A stretch of DNA of 64,000 nt from contig CALFTK010000021.1 in assembly GCA_937916465.1 (NCBI GenBank), forward strand, positions 1 through 64,000. The letters are read 5' to 3'. The notes beneath the pieces were generated by a model that was not told the DNA's origin, made no database searches, and saw nothing but the letters and a program-made list of their open reading frames with translations. Below, piece by piece: positions 59,256-64,000 of this stretch. The stretch's first letter is position 1. Every line of letters starts with the position of its first letter. This DNA comes from an uncultured Bacteroidales bacterium. Its GTDB lineage: Bacteria > Bacteroidota > Bacteroidia > Bacteroidales > Bacteroidaceae. Made by a program: the position numbers and the translations under genes.

Positions 59256-59742
59256 CGGGCATTATCAGAACTTGCCTAGTTCGTGGTGTGTTGCGCCCAT
59301 GGGAATACTGTGTTCTTTAAGCGACGGGGAGAAGCAAACAGGTGTAGAAAGAATAAATCTTGATGTCAAATATTTGAGGGGTGAGCGTGATGCCAAAACT
59401 CTAGCAGTAGGTAAGTTCACACCAGCAAATTCACTTCTGATATTGGTTGACGGAGAAAATTCTGGAGAAGTTTTCAGGACTCCAATTGAGGGTTATCAAG
59501 GCAGTACTTTCAAGCAACTGTCTATAAAAGATGATATGAATACAGACTATGTCCTGCAAGTTATAAACTTACATCGTAAGACACTGAGAGAAAATAAGGT
59601 AGGCTCTGCAATTCCGCATCTGAACAAAAAACTGTTTAAAGAAATAGAAGTACCAATTCCTCCTTACAAAGAACAACAAAGGATAGTCGAAACCATAAAT
59701 CATGCATTTAAGCATCTTGATACAATAATGGAGAGCCTATAA
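59256..59742 (+). pseudogene. Silent hsdS half-gene (third TRD2 module)
   Basis: A promoter-less piece in plus orientation. It begins in frame with GHYQN at a 22-bp recombination site (59,256-59,277), identical to the inverse of 60,253-60,274, and continues NLPSSWCVAPMG into a TRD and a conserved end (PPYKEQQRIVETINHAF, then IMESL). It lacks the N-terminal half and any ATG before the site. It ends in a 13-bp inverted repeat with the opposing cassette. It is expressed only if moved by inversion. Confidence 0.75.
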
Positions 59743-59756
59743 ACTCTCCATTATTG
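59723..59756. repeat. Inverted repeat at the meeting 3' ends of the two silent hsdS pieces
   Basis: 13-bp arms (59,723-59,735 CAATAATGGAGAG and 59,744-59,756) with an 8-base loop. Both frames code IMESL at their ends, so the palindrome arises from the shared coding sequence; it could also terminate transcription both ways. Confidence 0.6.
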
Positions 59757-60252
59757 CGTCTAATTGAGCAAATGTCTTTCTAACTGCACTTACGATTCTT
59801 TCTTGTTCTCCCAATGGAGGCAAAAGAAAATCAAAATTGCCTATTACGTTAGCACTGATATTAGGTTGTGCACCACCATAAGCCAGTTTTAGTATTTCTT
59901 CCACTTTTGACCGCATAAAACAATCCCTGTACGATGCTAGCAATATGGAATCATCTAAGATACGTATGTTCGCAACTCGTTGGTTCAAATATACTGTTTC
60001 TTCATATGAATAAACTCCCATTTTACCGGTTGTAGCTCCTGACATTGCGATCAACAAATCGCCCTTGGTTACAATAAATCTGTCATCTACTTTTTCCTGA
60101 ATATAAACACACTCTGTTAAATCGATGGAATTGTTCACTATATTAGATATGCGTATTAACGGTACACCTTCTGTCATGTAATCATTGCTGCTAAAGGCAA
60201 AACCATTTTCAATTTTACACAAATCGGAAAGCTTACATACTCCCCATCCTTC

Positions 60253-60274
60253 AGGCAAGTTCTGATAATGCCCG
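60253..60274 (-). repeat. Inversion site IR3, right copy
   Basis: A 22-bp match in inverse orientation to 59,256-59,277; exchange here swaps TRD2 between the silent cassettes. It overlaps IR2's right copy (60,269-60,291) by six bases. Confidence 0.7.
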
Positions 60275-60291
60275 TTATCACAAGTGATTTC
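60269..60291 (-). repeat. Inversion site IR2, right copy
   Basis: A 23-bp inverse match to 57,425-57,447. Exchange moves TRD2 between the expressed gene and the silent cassette. Confidence 0.75.
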
Positions 60292-60946
60292 GGCATTTGG
60301 ATTGATACGTTTGAGCAACTCTGATGCAGGCTCGTCACTTGGGTCTTGCGCTACAAGTTTGCCTTGTATAGCAAGGTCAAGAATTTTAGATTTGGTTTGT
60401 TTGATCGCTGTTAGTAAATCTGTCTTTTCTCGTTCTATTTGCTCTATCAAAGCAAACCATTTCTCTATTTCTGCTACAATTCGGATTTGCTCTGCAAGTG
60501 GAGGAAGAGGAAATAATAACTTTGCAAAATTTCCTTTGTTTAATATTGGAAGAGTAGTTGCTGAGGCATTAAATTTTATTTCATCCTGAAAATAATCTGA
60601 TGTGCACACATCATATATGAATTCCGCTAAAATGAAATCATGAGGAATTATTGCGTTTATTTGTTGATTACAACTACCTTCAATTGTTATTAGCCCTGTT
60701 TTTCCAATAGTTGCACCAATACAAGTAATTAATACTGATTTTACAGGTAGTTTTCGAGCTTGTTCAAATCCTAATAATGAAAGATGATCACTTGCTCTTT
60801 TCACGCATTTTCCTTGTTCTAAATCTGTTGGTTTATAAAATGGTATATCACCGCCATAGTATTCAGGAATATCTTTAGAAGGGGTACTACCTGTAACGAT
60901 TTCACCAATATTCCCGACCTCCGTCCACTCCCACGAACTAGGAATT

Positions 60947-60978
60947 TCAAACGGCACATTCTCATAATGGGGCGTATC
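60947..60978 (-). repeat. Inversion site IR1, right copy
   Basis: The 32-bp inverse copy of 56,705-56,736, with one mismatch. It lies at the very 5' end of the silent cassette. Confidence 0.75.
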
Positions 60979-61016
60979 AGAAGCGCAATACTATATAAAC
61001 AAAGCACTTCTAATTA

Positions 61017-61142
61017 TTATCTTCTCCTTCTGGTGTTATTATCATTCTTCTTCTCTCCCCAAGGCATATTAGACGATGAGCCGCCTCCACCTGTTCCAAC
61101 ATGAGTCTGTGCTGGACCACCAGAGAGCATCTCAAATTCGGT
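61017..61142 (-). pseudogene. C-terminal gene remnant, possibly of a mobilisation protein
   Basis: The minus strand reads TEFEMLSGGPAQTHVGTGGG, then SSSNMPWGEKKND and a basic end RRRR with two stops. The Gly/Ser-rich, basic tail recalls the C-termini of Bacteroidetes mobilisation or relaxase proteins, but about 40 residues cannot establish the family. The frame is cut at its 5' side by the 82-bp repeat (from 61,139). It looks like what is left of a mobile element at the island's right end. Confidence 0.35.
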
Positions 61143-61220
61143 TATCTCCTTCGTTTTACGTTTGCACCGGCTTTGCCGACAGCAAACACGAAGTCGATGG
61201 GTCTCTTCGAGACAAATCTC
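61139..61220 (+). repeat. 82-bp direct repeat with hairpin potential, right copy
   Basis: Perfect copy of 48,198-48,279 in the same orientation. Outside the copy the sequence differs: here it is followed by GTTAGTTGTT and not by the tRNA-end core. It marks the right edge of the accessory region; ordinary chromosome genes follow. Confidence 0.85.
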
Positions 61221-61259
61221 GTTAGTTGTTAAAGAAACTTAAAAAGCGGGTAGGATTTA

Positions 61260-61289
61260 TTGTTTTTCGATAAAAGAGATATACTTTTG
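61260..61289 (+). promoter_or_regulatory. Promoter of the DUF2975/XRE pair
   Basis: TTG at 61,260-61,262, a 19-base spacer, and TACTTTTG at 61,282-61,289 fit the Bacteroidetes promoter pattern. The first gene starts at 61,320. Confidence 0.6.
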
Positions 61290-61304
61290 TATCGTTAAAC
61301 GATA
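61290..61304. promoter_or_regulatory. Palindromic operator-like site
   Basis: TATCGTTAAACGATA is a perfect 15-bp palindrome placed right at the expected transcription start. A site there is likely to bind a repressor, most simply the XRE protein encoded two genes later. Confidence 0.5.
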
Positions 61305-61319
61305 AAAAATTATTGAATT

Positions 61320-61805
61320 ATGAAACAAGACTTATCAAAACGTATGACTGTACTAACAGTTATTGTGATTCTTTTTGGCGTGCTAAGTATAGTGGCAACG
61401 CTAATAGCAACAGGAAATACAGTAGGGCTTTTTAGCATAGGTAGCGGAACTGTACCCACTATTGATTGGGATGGTGAATTTCTGGTATGGAAGATTTTAA
61501 TGTTGCTGGGACTTGTTGTATCGGGGCTTGCAACAAATATTTTATTGATAGCATTTATGTGGAATACAGTAAGGCTGATTAAGAGCGGTGAATTCTTTTC
61601 GCATCTCAACACAAAAATATTGTGGTGGTTAGTTCCATTAAGCTTTTTAAATGACTTTTTAGGAAATAATGCTGATATGCTATTTAAGGATACATCATTA
61701 ACAATATCACTTTGGTCTATTTTTACACCTCTTTTAATAGCAGTAGTGGCTTTAATCTATTCAACAGGAGTATTGCTTACTGAAGAAAACCGTTTGACAG
61801 TTTGA
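61320..61805 (+). CDS. DUF2975 membrane protein
   Basis: A 161-residue protein with four predicted transmembrane helices (TVLTVIVILFGVLSIVATLI, ILMLLGLVVSGLATNILLIA, WLVPLSFLND region, WSIFTPLLIAVVALIYSTGV). It fits DUF2975, a family usually encoded next to a small XRE regulator, as here. The function is not established; it is likely to respond to a membrane or stress signal together with the regulator. Confidence 0.75.
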   Translation: MKQDLSKRMTVLTVIVILFGVLSIVATLIATGNTVGLFSIGSGTVPTIDWDGEFLVWKILMLLGLVVSGLATNILLIAFMWNTVRLIKSGEFFSHLNTKILWWLVPLSFLNDFLGNNADMLFKDTSLTISLWSIFTPLLIAVVALIYSTGVLLTEENRLTV

Positions 61806-61836
61806 TAATCAGGTATTAACAAAATAAAAGAATGTT

Positions 61837-62040
61837 ATGTCAATAATAGTGAATGTAGATGTGATGTTAGCTAAACGTAAGATGAGTTCTGGCGAACTGG
61901 CTGAAAAAGTAGGTATTACGGCAGCTAATCTTTCAATATTAAAGACCGGTAAGGCGCGTGCTATTCGTTTTTCCACTCTGGATGCAATATGTAAGGCTCT
62001 TGATTGTCAGCCCGGAGATATACTGGAGTATCGCGATTAA
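61837..62040 (+). CDS. Small XRE/Cro-type regulator
   Basis: A 67-residue helix-turn-helix protein of the YozG type: SGELAEKVGITAANLSILKT, then FSTLDAICKALDCQPGDILEY. It is paired with the DUF2975 gene 31 bases upstream and probably autoregulates through the palindrome near 61,290. Confidence 0.85.
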   Translation: MSIIVNVDVMLAKRKMSSGELAEKVGITAANLSILKTGKARAIRFSTLDAICKALDCQPGDILEYRD

Positions 62041-62104
62041 ATTTTGTGGTTCTCAATTATTTTGTAATTTCGCGCTGAAGACTAATATTAAGTAGTTTAA
62101 GCGT

Positions 62105-63262
62105 ATGGAACAGAGTAGAAGAGATGTAGATAGATTGGCCAGATGCATAATGATTGCGGCTGCAGTATCATTAGTGGGCTTTTTATGCTGGTTTTTCAGA
62201 GATATTATAGCATATATATTGGTAGCGGTAGTAGTATCACTAATAGCTAATCCTATAGTGAAACTGCTAAAGAAGATACATATAAAAGGTAGATATATAC
62301 CGGGATGGATGTCGGCAGCGTTGGCTTTGATCATTGTAATAGGACTTCTGCTGGCAATAATCTTTCTGGTAGTTCCTATAGTGAGCGGTATAGTTAAAAA
62401 CATATCGGTAACCAACATAGAAAGCTCCGCTAAAAGTATTGCTGTTCCGTTAGCAGATTTTAATGCCTTTTTAAGAGATAGCTTCTCTTCATTAGGTCCC
62501 GATTTCCGTATAGAAGTTGCCATAATTCAGGAACTGCAGAAGCTGTTCGATACATCGCGTATATCGTCTATAATTGGTTCGGCAGCATCGTTTATTACCA
62601 GTTTTGGTGTAGGAATATTTTCTGTAGTATTCATTAGTTTCTTCTTTATAAAAGATGATTCTCTATTCACTAAAATACTATGTGCACTGGTTCCCGATAA
62701 GCATGAAAAGACCGTTGAAAAGGCAATTTCTGATATTGAATATCTGCTTTCAAGGTATTTTGTGGGTGTGCTGGTGCAGGTAATGGGAGTAACATTGGTA
62801 AACTTTCTGGGATTGTTCTTTATAGCCAGATTAGGTTTCCATTCATCCATAGGAATAGCGTTTCTAACAGGAATATTCAATATTATTCCGTACATAGGTC
62901 CATTGTTGGGTGGTGCATTGGGAACAGTTTTCGGTTTGGTTCTAAAATATACAAGTGTAGTTCCGGTTGGATTGGATGTAAGTTTCTGGTTCTTTACCGC
63001 TGTTTTGATAGCAATATTCTGCTTTACACAGTTTATGGACAACTATCTGTATCAACCGCTCATTTACTCTACAAGCATTAAAGCAAAGCCTTTGGAGGTC
63101 TTCTTTGTAATGTTGATAGTGGGTTATGTAGGCGGACCTTTAGCCATGATTATTGCAATACCAATATATACAGTATTCAGAGTTATTGCTTTCCGCTTCT
63201 TTGGCCATATAAAAGCAATACGGAAACTAATCCCATCCGAGGATTTGATTTCCAACGATTGA
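62105..63262 (+). CDS. AI-2E family transporter
   Basis: A 385-residue polytopic membrane protein (about eight helices) of the AI-2E/PerM family. Features are the N-terminal WFFRDIIAYILVAVVVSLI, the gly-rich GIFNIIPYIGPLLGGALG and the C-terminal YVGGPLAMIIAIPIYTVF. Family members export various small molecules or act as Na+/H+ antiporters; no single substrate is fixed. Upstream lies the XRE gene of the DUF2975 pair, from which it is separated by 64 bases. Confidence 0.85.
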   Translation: MEQSRRDVDRLARCIMIAAAVSLVGFLCWFFRDIIAYILVAVVVSLIANPIVKLLKKIHIKGRYIPGWMSAALALIIVIGLLLAIIFLVVPIVSGIVKNISVTNIESSAKSIAVPLADFNAFLRDSFSSLGPDFRIEVAIIQELQKLFDTSRISSIIGSAASFITSFGVGIFSVVFISFFFIKDDSLFTKILCALVPDKHEKTVEKAISDIEYLLSRYFVGVLVQVMGVTLVNFLGLFFIARLGFHSSIGIAFLTGIFNIIPYIGPLLGGALGTVFGLVLKYTSVVPVGLDVSFWFFTAVLIAIFCFTQFMDNYLYQPLIYSTSIKAKPLEVFFVMLIVGYVGGPLAMIIAIPIYTVFRVIAFRFFGHIKAIRKLIPSEDLISND

Positions 63263-63345
63263 TAGCTGTGCAGATTATCTCTTTTGTAAGAGGTATATCT
63301 TGTTTTTTTTTCATATCTTCGCTAAAATTTTAACAATTTGTTCAA

Positions 63346-64000
63346 ATGGCAGTAAAGGTTGTTGCAATCGATGCAAATTCAAGACGTGAATTAAAGCGAT
63401 TTATAAGGTTTAATGATAAGCTATATAGGGGTAATCCTTACGCAGTTCCCGAACTCTATTTCGATACATTCGATACATTGAACCCAAAGAAAAATGCAGC
63501 ATTCAGTTTTTGTGACGCACAATATTTTTTAGCTTACAAAGATGATGAACTGGTTGGTCGCGTTGCTGCCATTATCAATCACAAAGCAAACAAAATCTGG
63601 GGTACAAATACAGTGCGCTTTGGATGGATAGATTTTATTAACGATTTAGAGGTTTCAAAAGCGCTTTTAGATACTGTTGCAGAGTGGGGTAAGGAGCGTG
63701 GAATGGATGAAATAGAGGGACCTTTTGGGTTTACTGATTTCGACCCTGAAGGCATGCTTACAGAAGGTTTTGACCAATTAGGAACGCTTGTAACCATATA
63801 CAACTATGCTTACTATCCGGAGCATATGCGTAAACACGGACTGGAAGAATCGGCTAAATGGATAGAGATGAAACTAACCGTTCCTGATGAAGTACCGGAA
63901 AAGCATACTCGCGTGGCCGCACTTGTAAAACAGAGATATGGTTTGCGTACAGAACATTGTAAATCGGTTAGAGAACTGGCCAACAAATATGGCAAGCAGA
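63346..64000 (+). CDS. GNAT-like acetyltransferase, partial at window end
   Basis: A frame from ATG 63,346 runs to the window end (218 codons, no stop). It reads RRELKRFIRFNDKLYRGNPY, then ALLDTVAEWGKERGMDEIEG and GPFGFTDFDPEGMLTEGFD. This matches a Bacteroidetes-wide family of about 390 residues related to GNAT acyltransferases (YghO-like), with a role that is not known. It is cut by the window edge only. Confidence 0.65.
   Translation, partial: MAVKVVAIDANSRRELKRFIRFNDKLYRGNPYAVPELYFDTFDTLNPKKNAAFSFCDAQYFLAYKDDELVGRVAAIINHKANKIWGTNTVRFGWIDFINDLEVSKALLDTVAEWGKERGMDEIEGPFGFTDFDPEGMLTEGFDQLGTLVTIYNYAYYPEHMRKHGLEESAKWIEMKLTVPDEVPEKHTRVAALVKQRYGLRTEHCKSVRELANKYGKQ

Larger units (their letters stand above)
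59737..60990 (-). pseudogene. Silent inverted hsdS cassette with TRD1 and TRD2 modules
   Basis: A frame in minus orientation with no start of its own: upstream is a stop (60,991-60,993) and no ATG, and a GTG at 60,957 is only a chance codon. It begins with TPHYENVPFEIPSSWEW at inversion site IR1, contains a different TRD1 (EVGNIGEIVTGSTPSKD), the shared AEIEKWFALIEQI and ILDLAIQGKLV elements, then TRD2 with ENGFAFSSNDYMTEG. Inversion between IR1 sites would fuse it in frame to the expressed hsdS 5' end, giving a complete protein with new specificity. Confidence 0.8.

Overview
Most of this window (about 4.85 kb to the end) is a low-GC chromosome of the Bacteroidales type. The evidence is TAnnTTTG promoter boxes, few Shine-Dalgarno sites, a TonB-dependent receptor, an ExbB/ExbD/TonB set and an arginine cluster laid out as in Bacteroides. 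The first 4.8 kb do not match it. Bases 1 to about 1,210 are GC-rich and carry a 2-oxoacid dehydrogenase E1-beta/E2 pair. About 1,210 to 4,440 carry a secreted leucine-rich-repeat protein and a partner on the minus strand. About 4,440 to 4,850 carry an internal fragment of a tricorn-like protease. All three pieces stop in mid-gene, so I read the left end as a chimeric assembly, not native neighbourhood.

The chromosomal part is housekeeping. In order: argR, an acyltransferase, argG, a pspC-like gene, argC and argD (with argB at 45.4 kb); nadK; pdxJ-exbB-exbD-tonB; a DJ-1 protein and recG; an M23/LysM peptidase, a DUF1599 protein and a DoxX/MauE membrane protein; tpiA, a SPOR protein and folE; dnaG; an AraC-type regulator, an AlkD-like protein, a Fur-family gene and purA; a YugP-type protease, hisS, tex and ruvB; a shortened alpha-2-macroglobulin-like protein and a TonB receptor; a SpmA/SpmB-like transporter, ybeY, a large TPR protein, an outer-membrane barrel, topA, aroK, argB, a CPBP protease and ribF. 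After 61.2 kb come a DUF2975/XRE pair, an AI-2E family transporter and a truncated acetyltransferase.

The accessory region lies between a tRNA-Met (48,068-48,141) and about 61,220. It starts at a 20-bp duplication of the tRNA 3' end and is bracketed by a perfect 82-bp direct repeat that can fold into hairpins. Its cargo is a defence island: XRE regulator, GIY-YIG/DUF4357 protein, a proteasome/HslV-like Ntn hydrolase with a 58-residue partner, HsdR, HsdM, a DUF1016 nuclease, and a phase-variable HsdS locus. The HsdS locus has one expressed hsdS, a silent two-domain cassette in inverted orientation, a third silent half-gene and a tyrosine invertase, joined by short inverted repeats placed exactly at the recognition-domain borders. 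Two TRD1 and three TRD2 modules could give up to six specificities. The most novel element is the Ntn hydrolase plus small protein placed in tandem upstream of hsdR.
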